This document shows, in pieces, positions 1-7,701 of a DNA stretch of 64,000 nt (its first letter is position 1; the number at the start of each line of letters is the position of its first letter). The notes beneath the pieces are model-generated. The model ran no database searches, was not told the DNA's origin, and saw nothing but the letters and a program-made list of their open reading frames with translations. Where the stretch lies: the NCBI RefSeq assembly GCF_002007215.1, contig NZ_MUHX01000012.1, positions 1 through 64,000 of the forward strand. The letters run 5' to 3'. The translations under genes and the position numbers were made by a program. The DNA is from Pyramidobacter sp. C12-8 (GTDB lineage: Bacteria > Synergistota > Synergistia > Synergistales > Dethiosulfovibrionaceae).

Positions 1-337
1 CGGGATTCAGCTGGGCTGGTTGTCTTTTTCTAGTGTGGGGTTACGGGAATCTAGGGTGAAAGCGCACAAGCCCGCTCCGGACCACCCTTGGCGGCGTGGC
101 GTCGTCAAAAGGCAGGGATATCATAGCACATGTCGGGATAAACGTACGTTCGCGTAGACGTTGTTATGGCGGCACGATGGGGAGTTCTTTCGAGGTGTCT
201 TGCTGTGATGGGAGTGTGATGGGGTGACTTTTTTAATGAGCAGTTATGGTGACATTTTTATTGGCTATTGACATCCTTAAAACGAAACCCACCGCGGAGA
301 AGCGGCGAAGCGGAGCAATGCAAAGGGAATATTACGC
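1..337. other. AT-richer non-coding stretch
   Basis: No convincing gene was found on either strand. Short open frames lack ribosome binding sites and family-like sequence. The stretch is AT-richer than the coding parts of the window. It holds a short direct repeat: GGTGAC followed by a T-rich run at 223 and again at 248, spaced 25 bases. This resembles the repeated terminal motifs of some IS elements (see findings), but no transposase lies inside the window. It probably is the decayed edge of an accessory region that continues to the left. Confidence 0.5.
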
Positions 338-758
338 TTATTGTGATATTGTCCGCGGAAGTCGAGCTGAATAGGGGAGGAGCAGACGATGAATACCGTC
401 TTTTATTTCAGAGGAACGTTGAAATTGATGAGATACCTCAAAGTCTTTCCCGTGAGTTTCATATATGAAAGAAGCTGTGCGGTATGAACCGGTAAAAGAC
501 TTTCTACGGCTTTGAGTTCGATGATGACTTGGTCGTTGATGAGCATGTCCAAACGGTAGGCCGTTGACCTGAAGCTGCTTGAATGTAAAATTGACGGGAA
601 CTTCAGTTTCAACTTTGAGGCGTCGCAATTGGAGCTCGTGAGCGAGGCGTGTCTGATAAACTCGCTCCAGAAGTCCGGGGCCCGGAGATTTATGTACGGC
701 AAATACCCCGTTGACGATTTCATTACATAAAGAGTTGAGAGCAGGGGAAACACGTGCA
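338..758 (-). pseudogene. GxxExxY-family protein, frameshifted remnant
   Basis: Read on the minus strand, three frames together give a recognisable GxxExxY protein, a small family with a PD-(D/E)XK nuclease-like core and unknown function. From about 725 to 565 one frame reads [19 protein letters not shown] and then [18 protein letters not shown], which carries the family's GPGLLE..Y signature. From about 563 to 406 a second frame reads [19 protein letters not shown] and continues to LINFNVPL. From about 418 the first frame resumes with the usual end, KDGIHRLLL. A TAG lies upstream in frame near 757 and no start codon is placed well. Two frame changes and the lost start mean the gene is broken. 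Intact members are about 120-130 residues. It is downstream of the MATE gene on the same strand. Confidence 0.8.
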
Positions 759-770
759 ACCTAGAGTTTG

Positions 771-2180
771 TCATTCTCCGCTTCTCCGTTGCTCTGTGGT
801 GGAATTTGTTCTCACTGCGGAAGTCTGCGCGCGCATCCAGTTGAGGTAATTTCTGACGAGGGGGATGGAGAAACAGGCGCAGAGGACGTCGGCGACGGGC
901 TGGCTGATTTGGATGCCGGTGAGGCCGATGAAGCGGGGCAGGATGATGACGCAGGGGATAAAGAAGAAGCCGCGCCGGGCGCCGGAAAGGAACGACGCTT
1001 CTTTGTAGCGCCCGGTGACCTGGAACAGCATGTCGGTGAGAGCGGTCACGGGCAGGGTGACGAGCGTCACACAGTGGGCGCGGAAGGCGAAGGAGCCGAT
1101 CTCAGAAACGCGCGGATCGGTATTTTGAAACAGGGCGATGACCTGCGGCGCAAAGACGAAAAAGAACGCCGCCAGACATGTCAGCACGATCAGGCCGGTA
1201 CGGACGCAGAATTTATACGCTTCGATGACGCGGTCGTAGCGCTTGGCGCCGAAGTTGTAGCCGGCCACGGGCTGGAAACCCTGCCCGAAGCCGATCAAGA
1301 TGGAACCGATGAACATGGACACGCGCATGACGATGGCCATGGCCGCGAGCGCGGCGTCGCCGTAGACGGCGGCGCTGGTGTTGAGCGCGATACTGGCCAG
1401 CGAAGCCATGCCCTGGCGAAACAGCGTCGGCATGCCGGTGCGGACGATCAGACCGTAAAAGGCAGGCGAACGGGACACATACCGCGGGCTGATGCGCAGC
1501 ACCGTGCGTTTGAAAATGAAGTGCGACATCAGAATGGAGAAACTGACGCACTGGCTCAGCACGGTGGCGATGGCGGCGCCGGCGATGCCCATTTTGAACG
1601 TGAAGATGAACAGCGGATCCAGCACCACGTTCAGCAGCCCGCCGGTGACGATGCCGAGCATGGCGAAGAAAGCCTTGCCTTCGGAACGCAGATTGGTATT
1701 CATCACGAAAGACGTCGTCATCAGCGGAGCGCCGATCAGGATCCAGCGGGCGTATTGACGCGCGAAGGGCAGAATGGTCTCCGTCGATCCGAGCAGCCTC
1801 ATAAAAGGATCCAGCCAGATCAGCCCGCCGGCGGCGACCAGCAGGCCGAACGCGAGCGCGGCGAAAAACGCCGACGAGGTGGCTGTTCGGGCCTCGTCGT
1901 CTTTCCGTTCGCCCAGACGCCGCGAGGCGATGCTGCCGGCTCCCATGCCGAACATGAAACCGATCGCCTGAATGATCGCCATCAGCGAATAGACCACGCC
2001 GACGGCGCCGGCGGCGCTGGTGCCGATACGGGCCACGAAGAACGTGTCGGCCATGTTGTAAAAGGAAGTGATCAGCATGCTGCAGATGGTTGGCATGGCC
2101 AAGCCGAGAATCAGAGGCCGCAGAGGCGACTGAGTCATCTTGATGAACTGCTGCTGGGCGGCATCGGGGAAGTTGTTCAT
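771..2180 (-). CDS. MATE-family multidrug/Na+ antiporter
   Basis: A 469-residue polytopic inner-membrane protein of the MATE family, which exports cationic or other small molecules in exchange for Na+ or H+. Its length and roughly twelve hydrophobic segments are normal for the family. The first helix region contains [17 protein letters not shown] and the family-typical [14 protein letters not shown]. The second half repeats the fold, with [16 protein letters not shown]. The ATG at 2180 follows an AAGGAG sequence at a good distance, which decides the start. It is transcribed alone, away from the Rrf2 gene, with 445 bases between them. The substrate cannot be read from sequence. A second MATE gene lies at 13.8 kb and the two are clearly different, so this is not a recent duplication. 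Confidence 0.92.
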   Translation of the reverse strand: MNNFPDAAQQQFIKMTQSPLRPLILGLAMPTICSMLITSFYNMADTFFVARIGTSAAGAVGVVYSLMAIIQAIGFMFGMGAGSIASRRLGERKDDEARTATSSAFFAALAFGLLVAAGGLIWLDPFMRLLGSTETILPFARQYARWILIGAPLMTTSFVMNTNLRSEGKAFFAMLGIVTGGLLNVVLDPLFIFTFKMGIAGAAIATVLSQCVSFSILMSHFIFKRTVLRISPRYVSRSPAFYGLIVRTGMPTLFRQGMASLASIALNTSAAVYGDAALAAMAIVMRVSMFIGSILIGFGQGFQPVAGYNFGAKRYDRVIEAYKFCVRTGLIVLTCLAAFFFVFAPQVIALFQNTDPRVSEIGSFAFRAHCVTLVTLPVTALTDMLFQVTGRYKEASFLSGARRGFFFIPCVIILPRFIGLTGIQISQPVADVLCACFSIPLVRNYLNWMRAQTSAVRTNSTTEQRRSGE

Positions 2181-2625
2181 GGTAGGTCAGGGCTCCTTAA
2201 ACGATCTCGCTGAAGTGTCGGTAAGAAGTATTACCATGTTTGCTGGGCGCCGTGAGGAAGTTCAGCCGCTCGGGACGATCTCGGCTGCTGCGCGGCGTGC
2301 GTTGTGAATTTTCCTCGCCGCGCCCCTGCGTTCGGCTTTTTAATCAAGAAAAAGTATGATATTATTCTCAATCAAAGCGCATCGTTGAAAATGCAGTGCT
2401 TCGCACCGCGGCGCTCGAAAAAATCGTTCGATCTTTTCGAAACTTGGGATGGAGGCCTATTTGAGAGGACAACTGAATTCCTGTCTATACTGTCAGACGT
2501 TTTTGTGATATAGTTTAGCGACACTGTGCGTATAAATAGAAGATGTTCAATTTGTCCGAGAGGCACGTTACGGATTTTTATCCGATGGAATTTGTCGAAC
2601 CCGACAGAGACGGAGGTTCTTTTCA
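2181..2625. other. Divergent intergenic region between MATE and Rrf2 genes
   Basis: 445 bases separate two divergently transcribed genes, and no coding sequence is supported. The part from about 2300 to 2620 is AT-rich. A small inverted repeat, GGTAA..TTACC near 2219-2235, lies between the MATE start and the AT-rich part and could be an operator. A TATAGT hexamer near 2510 is a candidate -10 element for the Rrf2 gene, without a good -35. An autoregulatory site for the Rrf2 protein is likely here because that family usually controls its own promoter, but no site is proven. Confidence 0.4.
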
Positions 2626-3081
2626 ATGAAAGTTTCAACAAGGGCTCATTACGGACTGCGCGCGGTCATCGCTATCTCCGAAATGGCCCGGAGCGGGCTG
2701 CCGGTCAGCGTCAGCGACGTGGCCAAGGCCGAGAATCTTTCCGACACGTATCTGGAGCAGCTGGTATCCAAGCTGCGCCGCGCCGGGATCCTGCGCAGTT
2801 ACAGGGGCGCCCGCGGCGGCTATGAATTGGTTCGCGACCCTGATACGATCACGGTTGCCGAAGTGCTGAGGGCTGCTGGCGAACAGATCGTTTTTCCCGA
2901 ATGCACCACGCCTGAGGGATGTGAGTTGGCGCATCAGCGCGGTCATGTCTGCGCTTCTTCCCATTTCTGGCAGAATCTTAATTTCATGGTGAACAAGATA
3001 GCTGAGGAAACGACAGTCGGCAGTTTGATCCGGAACTACGAAGAAGAGATGGGAAAAACGCGGGCCGAAAACCGGCAATGA
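2626..3081 (+). CDS. Rrf2-family transcriptional regulator
   Basis: A 151-residue Rrf2 (IscR-like) regulator. The N-terminal winged helix begins MKVSTRAHYGLRAV and carries the recognition region NLSDTYLEQLVSKLRRAGI followed by the wing SYRGARGGYEL, all typical of the family. Three cysteines follow at residues 93, 99 and 109. The spacing is C-x5-C-x9-C, against C-x5-C-x5-C in E. coli IscR, so an Fe-S or redox sensing role is plausible but the ligand geometry differs. GGAGG lies 9-10 bases upstream of the ATG. The gene ends in a clear terminator at 3101. No isc or suf genes are adjacent, so the regulon cannot be inferred from context. Confidence 0.9.
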   Translation: MKVSTRAHYGLRAVIAISEMARSGLPVSVSDVAKAENLSDTYLEQLVSKLRRAGILRSYRGARGGYELVRDPDTITVAEVLRAAGEQIVFPECTTPEGCELAHQRGHVCASSHFWQNLNFMVNKIAEETTVGSLIRNYEEEMGKTRAENRQ

Positions 3082-3100
3082 CGCGGCGGAGCGAATGACG

Positions 3101-3133
3101 GAATCCCTGTCTGGCGGACAGGGATTCTTTGTT
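3101..3133 (+). terminator. Rho-independent terminator after the Rrf2 gene
   Basis: An 11-bp perfect stem (GAATCCCTGTC pairing with GACAGGGATTC) with a short loop is followed by TTTGTT. It lies 20 bases after the Rrf2 stop and just before the end of the convergent VOC gene. Confidence 0.85.
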
Positions 3134-3143
3134 GGATAAGCAG

Positions 3144-3503
3144 CTACAGGCTCCCTTCACAAAGTTCGATGATCTCGCCGTCGGGGCCGTTGAGAAAGCA
3201 ATTGCGGGCATGGTCCCCCATAGGACTGACGGGGCCGGCGGCAAAGCCGCAGCTGCCGAGGCGCCGGAGGGCGTCTTCCATGGACGGCACGGAAATCGCC
3301 ACGTGGTTGCGCCCCGGAACGCGGTCGTCGCCGGGCTTGCAGATCAGCTCGACGGCGAAGTCTGCAAACCTGACGAAGACCAGATGGGATCCCGAAGGCA
3401 TTTGGAACTCCTTGTCCTTCATGCCGCCGAGGGCATCGACATAGAAGTGAAGCGACCGATGAAGATCCTGCACGCGGATCCCGACGTGAGCTATTGAATA
3501 CAT
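3144..3503 (-). CDS. VOC-superfamily (glyoxalase/dioxygenase-like) protein
   Basis: A 119-residue single-domain vicinal oxygen chelate protein with two beta-alpha-beta-beta-beta modules. The four usual metal-ligand positions can be seen: His in AHVGIRV, Glu in VELICKP, His in NHVAISV and Glu near the C-terminus in IIELCEG. It may therefore bind a divalent metal as lactoylglutathione lyases do, although the substrate is unknown. The start is placed at 3503 because AAGGAGG sits eight bases upstream of that ATG. A longer open frame starting at 3566 has no ribosome binding site. It is convergent with the Rrf2 gene and transcribed alone. Confidence 0.85.
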   Translation of the reverse strand: MYSIAHVGIRVQDLHRSLHFYVDALGGMKDKEFQMPSGSHLVFVRFADFAVELICKPGDDRVPGRNHVAISVPSMEDALRRLGSCGFAAGPVSPMGDHARNCFLNGPDGEIIELCEGSL

Positions 3504-3719
3504 GAGCAACCGTCCTCCTTCATGAAAAAGCAAAAAAAATGAAGTTTTTTCGATGTTCTTTATCATAGCAGAAATTTTCTCGTTTTGCAGTATCAGGAAG
3601 AGCCGTATATGCTTTTAGGAATGGCTTTTACTGCAAAAATTTGTATTATGCCCCTTTCGCAAGCCATGGGGGAGCCCGTTTCAGAACGCGAAATCAGCAG
3701 AAATCCGCTGTTGGGGGGC

Positions 3720-3747
3720 TTGTCAGGCGCGAATGCTATGATATACT
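3720..3747 (+). promoter_or_regulatory. Promoter of the HU gene
   Basis: TTGTCA at 3720-3725 and TATACT at 3742-3747, spaced 16 bases, lie 42 bases before the HU start. No other gene could use it. Confidence 0.7.
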
Positions 3748-3789
3748 CACATCGTTGAGTACCAAATCCTGTGTGGAGGTGTCTGAAAA

Positions 3790-4128
3790 ATGACAAAGGC
3801 TGAATTGGTTGAGTTCGTAAGGGAAAAGACGAATCTTCGGAAGGTCGACGCTGCCAACGCGGTAGCCGCCATGCTCGAAGGCGTGAAGGACACGCTGCAG
3901 AAGCAGGGCAAGGTCCAGATCGTGGGCTTCGGCACTTTCGAAGTACGTCAGCGCAGCGCTCGTACGGGCCGCAATCCTCAGGATCCTTCCAAGACTGTCC
4001 ACATCCCCGCCAAGAAAGTACCTGTGTTCAAGGCCGGCAAGCTTCTGCGCGAGGCCGTCGACGCCACCGTCGCCAAGAAAGCTGCCAAGAAGCCCGCTCC
4101 CAAGGCTGCCAAGAAGGGCAAGAAGTAA
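3790..4128 (+). CDS. hup: HU-family DNA-binding protein with basic C-terminal tail
   Basis: A 112-residue nucleoid protein. Residues 1-90 form a standard HU/IHF domain, with the beta-arm region RTGRNPQDPSKTVHIPAKK that wraps DNA, and the family's VGFGTFEVR motif. Residues 93-112 add a tail of lysine, alanine and proline (KKAAKKPAPKAAKKGKK), like histone H1 or the tails of mycobacterial and deinococcal HU. A good SD (GGAGG) precedes the ATG, a promoter lies at 3720, and a strong terminator follows, so the gene is monocistronic. A second HU without a tail is at 60972. The tail should add non-specific DNA compaction, an inference from similar proteins. Confidence 0.93.
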   Translation: MTKAELVEFVREKTNLRKVDAANAVAAMLEGVKDTLQKQGKVQIVGFGTFEVRQRSARTGRNPQDPSKTVHIPAKKVPVFKAGKLLREAVDATVAKKAAKKPAPKAAKKGKK

Positions 4129-4163
4129 TCTCTCCCTCAACCAAGGTTTCATCAGTCCAAGCG

Positions 4164-4200
4164 AAAAAGAGCGTTCCGGTTTTGCCGGGGCGCTCTTTTT
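4164..4200 (+). terminator. Terminator of the HU gene
   Basis: Stem AAAAAGAGCG with G.U pairs and CCGG, loop TTTTG, then the complementary arm ending in CGCTCTTTTT. It lies 36 bases after the stop. Confidence 0.9.
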
Positions 4201-4301
4201 AATTCGTCGGGCGCGGATGGCGCCGCGGCGGCGCAAACTTCACAGGATTTGGGCGATGGGATATAATCTTCACGTCATGAAGAACGCAAGGAGGAATCGC
4301 T

Positions 4302-6353
4302 ATGTGGGACCGCGGACTGTTGATCGTCGGCGACGGAGACGGCACGGGGACCGATCTGCGCCCGCTGGCGCTGATGAGCGACCTGGGGCGCGGGGATTTC
4401 TTCGCGGTGTGCCGCGAGAGCGCCGCGGCGGCCGAATGGCCCGACGAAAAAATCGACGTGGTCATGATCTCGCCGGGCTGCACGAACTGCGCGCCGCTGT
4501 TGAAACAATGCCTCGAGCGGCGGATCGGTTTTGTGATCATCGGCTGCCCGCGCCTTGAGCGCGAAGAAGAGCGGCAGCTGCTGCGGGAATATCGAGCCGC
4601 CGGCGGCCGGGCGCTGGGGCCGGGCAGCCAAGGATTTTTCGACTGGGAACGGCGGCTGGCGCTGTGCTGGTCGGCGGCCGTGCGAATGCCCGACAGTCAA
4701 CCGCAGGAACGGCATGTGACGCTGATCGCTCAGGGCGGCACGGTGCCGTTTTCGCTCTATGCCATGGCGGTGGAGGCGGGCGTCCGTTTTCGCCGCGTCG
4801 TTTCTCTCGGCAACTGCGCCGACAGCGACGGCGAATTGCTGCGCTGCATGGAAACGGCCATCGGCGATCCGATGACGACGCTGTTGATCCTCAGCTTCGA
4901 ATCGTTGACGCGGGGACGCGACTTTCTCGCCATGGCCTCGCGTGCGGCAGAGCGCCGGCTGCCGGTGGTGCTGCTGCGAAGCGGCGTGAACGAGGCGTTT
5001 CGCGACCGTCTGGCGCGGCGTCATGACGACGCGGCCTGGACCGACTCGATCATGTGGGAGTCGGTGGCCGGTCAGTTCGGCGTGGTGCTGCTGCGCGACG
5101 CGCAGCAGATCGTCGATCTCGGCAAGCTGTCCTCGCTGGGGGTGCCGCCGCAGGGCAACCGTGTGGCGGTGCTGGCGCTGTCCGAAGGACTGGCGATGAT
5201 GCAGGGCGATCAGTGCCGCGAAGCCGGGCTGGACGTGGTCGAGTTTTCGCCCGCGCTGAAAGAAAAGATCCAGGCTCTGCTGCCCCAATGGGCCAACGCC
5301 GCCAACCCCGCCGATCTGTCAGAACAGGCGATCAACCGCGAGGGGATGCTGGGACGGATCCTCCGCACGCTGCAGGACAGCGGCGAATGCGACATGATCC
5401 TCGTCATTACCGGTTCGCTGACGGCCGCTCAGGGCGAGCGTCTCGCCCGCGCCATGGGCACGATGCACCGCCGCGGCGGCAGGACGCTGGCCTGCTGCTG
5501 CCTGAGCCGCTGGCGTCCGCTCGACGACATGGTAAGGCGTATGAACGCGGATGGCGTGCCGCTGTTCAGCAGCCCGCGCCGCGTTGCCGAAGCCCTGTCC
5601 AGCCTCTGGCGCATCGGCCGCGATATCCGCCCGATGAGCGAACTCTGCAAGCCGGCGCGGCATCCGTTCCTCGAACGCTGCCCGCTGCGCCTGAGCGAGC
5701 GCGACGCCGTGGCGCTGGTCGAAGCCTACGGGCTGAAGACGGTCAGGCACCGTCTCTGCGTTTCGGTGGCGGAAGTGCTGGAGACGGCGCGCAGCATCGG
5801 TTTCCCGCTGGTGTTGAAGGTGGTTTCGCCGTCCTTTGCCAGCAAGCAGCAGGCCCGCGCCGTAGCGTTGAATCTGCGTACCGAGGAAGAGCTGCGCAAC
5901 GCCTACGGCCGCATCCTCGAACGCACCAGCCGCGTCCATGCCGGAGCGGAGATCCAGGGCGTGGTGGCTCAGAAGATGATCATCGACGGCATCGAGTGCA
6001 TGATCGGCATCAAGCGCGACCCGCTCTTCGGACCGGTCGTGGCCGTAGCGCTGGGCGGCGCCTATTACGGTCTGATGAAAGACATTTCGCTGCGCGTGGC
6101 GCCGGTTTCGCTGGAAACGGCCATGGATATGATCGCAAGCCTCAAGGGGTATCCGCTCATCTCCGGCGAATGGTTCGGCACGCCCATGGACGTGGAAGCG
6201 CTGGCGCAGCAGATCGTCACGCTGTCGCAGATAGGCTGTGCGGAGCCGGACATCGAGCTGCTGGACATCAATCCGATCTTTGTCCGTCCGAAAGGACTCG
6301 GCGCGGAGATCGCCGACGCGTTTGCGCTGCGGCGACAAAAAGCGCGGGACTGA
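4302..6353 (+). CDS. ADP-forming acyl-CoA synthetase-family protein (CoA-binding, ligase and ATP-grasp domains)
   Basis: A 683-residue protein with the domain order of NDP-forming acetyl/acyl-CoA synthetases (alpha-beta fusion). Residues 1-130 are a weakly conserved CoA-binding Rossmann domain. Residues 135-440 are two succinyl-CoA-ligase-like domains, with QGGTVPFSLYAMA where most members have a serine-glycine motif, and SLGNCADSD matching the usual SVGNQADVD. The phospho-accepting histidine appears to be His241 in ARRHDDAAWTD, aligned to the family's SHTGALAG, so the residue is kept but its surroundings have changed. Residues 455-680 form an ATP-grasp domain. The usual reaction is acyl-CoA + ADP + Pi to acid + ATP + CoA in amino-acid fermentation. 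The changed active-site loop leaves activity uncertain. SD GGAGG precedes the ATG. Confidence 0.8.
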   Translation: MWDRGLLIVGDGDGTGTDLRPLALMSDLGRGDFFAVCRESAAAAEWPDEKIDVVMISPGCTNCAPLLKQCLERRIGFVIIGCPRLEREEERQLLREYRAAGGRALGPGSQGFFDWERRLALCWSAAVRMPDSQPQERHVTLIAQGGTVPFSLYAMAVEAGVRFRRVVSLGNCADSDGELLRCMETAIGDPMTTLLILSFESLTRGRDFLAMASRAAERRLPVVLLRSGVNEAFRDRLARRHDDAAWTDSIMWESVAGQFGVVLLRDAQQIVDLGKLSSLGVPPQGNRVAVLALSEGLAMMQGDQCREAGLDVVEFSPALKEKIQALLPQWANAANPADLSEQAINREGMLGRILRTLQDSGECDMILVITGSLTAAQGERLARAMGTMHRRGGRTLACCCLSRWRPLDDMVRRMNADGVPLFSSPRRVAEALSSLWRIGRDIRPMSELCKPARHPFLERCPLRLSERDAVALVEAYGLKTVRHRLCVSVAEVLETARSIGFPLVLKVVSPSFASKQQARAVALNLRTEEELRNAYGRILERTSRVHAGAEIQGVVAQKMIIDGIECMIGIKRDPLFGPVVAVALGGAYYGLMKDISLRVAPVSLETAMDMIASLKGYPLISGEWFGTPMDVEALAQQIVTLSQIGCAEPDIELLDINPIFVRPKGLGAEIADAFALRRQKARD

Positions 6354-6483
6354 GCCGGCGGAAATTTACGAAGTGCGGTCTGCTGCGGGAACGTATTTTA
6401 TAAAGAACCCCACGGTTTTCCGCGCGTCCGCTTCCGCCGGGGGCGAAACGCCGATAAAAAAACATCAAGAGGAGAAAAACAGC

Positions 6484-7083
6484 ATGGAACTGGCGCTTTG
6501 GGCGGCAATCGGTTATCTTTTCGGCTCGTTCCCCACAGGGTATCTCGCGGTCAAGATCATAAGAGGCGAGGACATCCGCACGTTCGGCTCGGGAAATACC
6601 GGCGGCACCAACGTGGGCCGTGTGATGGGGAAAAAATGGGCCGTGCTCGTGACGCTCGCGGACATGCTCAAGGGCGGCGCCGTCGTGATGCTGTGCCGCG
6701 CTTTCGGCGGCAGCGACGCGGCGGTGGCGGCGGCGGCTTTCGCCGCCGTGTGCGGGCATAACTATCCCGTCTGGCTCGGATTTCACGGCGGCAAGGGCGT
6801 GGCCACGACGCTGGGCACGCTGTTTTTCGTGCAGATGTGGCCGTCGTGCGCGGCGGTGCTGCTGGGCGGCGCTCTCTGGTTCCTGATCATGAAAGCCACG
6901 CGTTACGTTTCCGTGGCTTCGTTGGCGGCGCTGCTGTTCATCGCCGGATCTTTTTACTTTTTCGGGCTTCACCGCGCTTTCGTGATCCTCGCGCTGGTGC
7001 TGGCGGCGCTGTCGCTGTGGCGTCACCGCGCCAACCTGAGGCGTCTGGCCGGCGGCACGGAAAATAAAGTTGGTCAGAAATAA
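6484..7083 (+). CDS. plsY: Glycerol-3-phosphate acyltransferase PlsY
   Basis: A 199-residue integral membrane enzyme that transfers an acyl group from acyl-phosphate to glycerol 3-phosphate, the first step of phospholipid synthesis. Family motifs are present in order: GSFPTGYL near residue 12, GSGNTGGTNVGR near 35, and GHNYPVWLGFHGGKGVATT near 95, with five or so membrane helices. The start at 6484 follows GAGGAGAAAAACAGC, and a longer frame begins inside the previous gene with no SD. The stop TAA overlaps the control region of ctsR. Downstream lipid genes gpsA and plsC are elsewhere in the window. Confidence 0.95.
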   Translation: MELALWAAIGYLFGSFPTGYLAVKIIRGEDIRTFGSGNTGGTNVGRVMGKKWAVLVTLADMLKGGAVVMLCRAFGGSDAAVAAAAFAAVCGHNYPVWLGFHGGKGVATTLGTLFFVQMWPSCAAVLLGGALWFLIMKATRYVSVASLAALLFIAGSFYFFGLHRAFVILALVLAALSLWRHRANLRRLAGGTENKVGQK

Positions 7084-7095
7084 ATCTGACCAGTT

Positions 7096-7125
7096 CTTGA
7101 CTATATTTGACCAATAAGCTACAAT
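7096..7125 (+). promoter_or_regulatory. ctsR-clpC promoter overlapped by a CtsR box
   Basis: TTGACT at 7097-7102 and TACAAT at 7120-7125, spaced 17 bases, form a good promoter. Overlapping it, 7096-7112 read on the minus strand gives GGTCAAATATAGTCAAG, which matches the known CtsR heptad direct repeat (GGTCAAA-NAN-GGTCAAA). A further inverted pair, GGTCAGA at 7073-7079 and TCTGACC at 7085-7091, lies just upstream and may be a half-site pair. Together they indicate heat-shock autoregulation of the operon by CtsR. Confidence 0.9.
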
Positions 7126-7163
7126 CGTTCCAGTTCTGATGGATGGAACGGAGGAAGCCTGAC

Positions 7164-7661
7164 ATGAGCAGTTTGACTGAGGTCATCGAAAGCTATATCA
7201 ACGAACTTTTCGAACAGGAAGAGCAGGACCGCGCCGCCGACGCCGAACGTGTTTCGCTGCGCCGCAAAGACGTGGCGGAGCGCTTCGGCTGCGTTCCCAG
7301 CCAGATCAATTACGTGCTGCGGAGCCGCTTCACGCCCGAACGCGGCTATATCGTAGAAAGCCAGCGCGGCGGACATGGTTATATCCGCATCATGAAGATC
7401 AGCTACGACATGCCCGAAGAGCGCGCCCGGCACATCGTCAAGATCGTCGGCGATTCCATTTCCGAGGCGGACGCGAAACGCCTCTTGTGTTCTCTCCAGG
7501 CTCGCGGCATGATCAACGCCCGCGAGCGCCTGCTGATCGAAATTTCGTTGCGCCATATCAGCGAACTGTGCGACAACATGTTCGACGTGTCGCCTTACAA
7601 GAAAAGTTTACTGGCGGCCGAGATGCTCAAGAAAATGCTCTGCGGCCTCGATTTGGCCTAA
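7164..7661 (+). CDS. ctsR: CtsR, class III stress-gene repressor
   Basis: A 165-residue CtsR repressor. In Firmicutes it represses clp genes at normal temperature and releases DNA on heat or thiol stress. The N-terminal winged helix includes RKDVAERFGCVPSQINYVL, and the glycine-rich wing that acts as thermosensor is visible as SQRGGHGYIRI. The start at 7164 is chosen because GGAGG lies 9 bases upstream; an in-frame ATG at 7143 has none. It is directly followed by clpC with only 40 bases between. The mcsA and mcsB genes that separate the two in Bacillus are absent, so arginine-kinase control is not encoded here. A CtsR box covers its promoter. Confidence 0.95.
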   Translation: MSSLTEVIESYINELFEQEEQDRAADAERVSLRRKDVAERFGCVPSQINYVLRSRFTPERGYIVESQRGGHGYIRIMKISYDMPEERARHIVKIVGDSISEADAKRLLCSLQARGMINARERLLIEISLRHISELCDNMFDVSPYKKSLLAAEMLKKMLCGLDLA

Positions 7662-7701
7662 GTTTTGAGAATCGTTCGGAGAAATCAAGGAGGGGAGTGC
7701 C

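Noticed and set aside
768-2213. A 481-codon plus-strand frame over the MATE gene
   Set aside because: Composition (Asp, Gly, His, Gln, Arg) is typical of an antisense shadow; the minus strand encodes a clear transporter.
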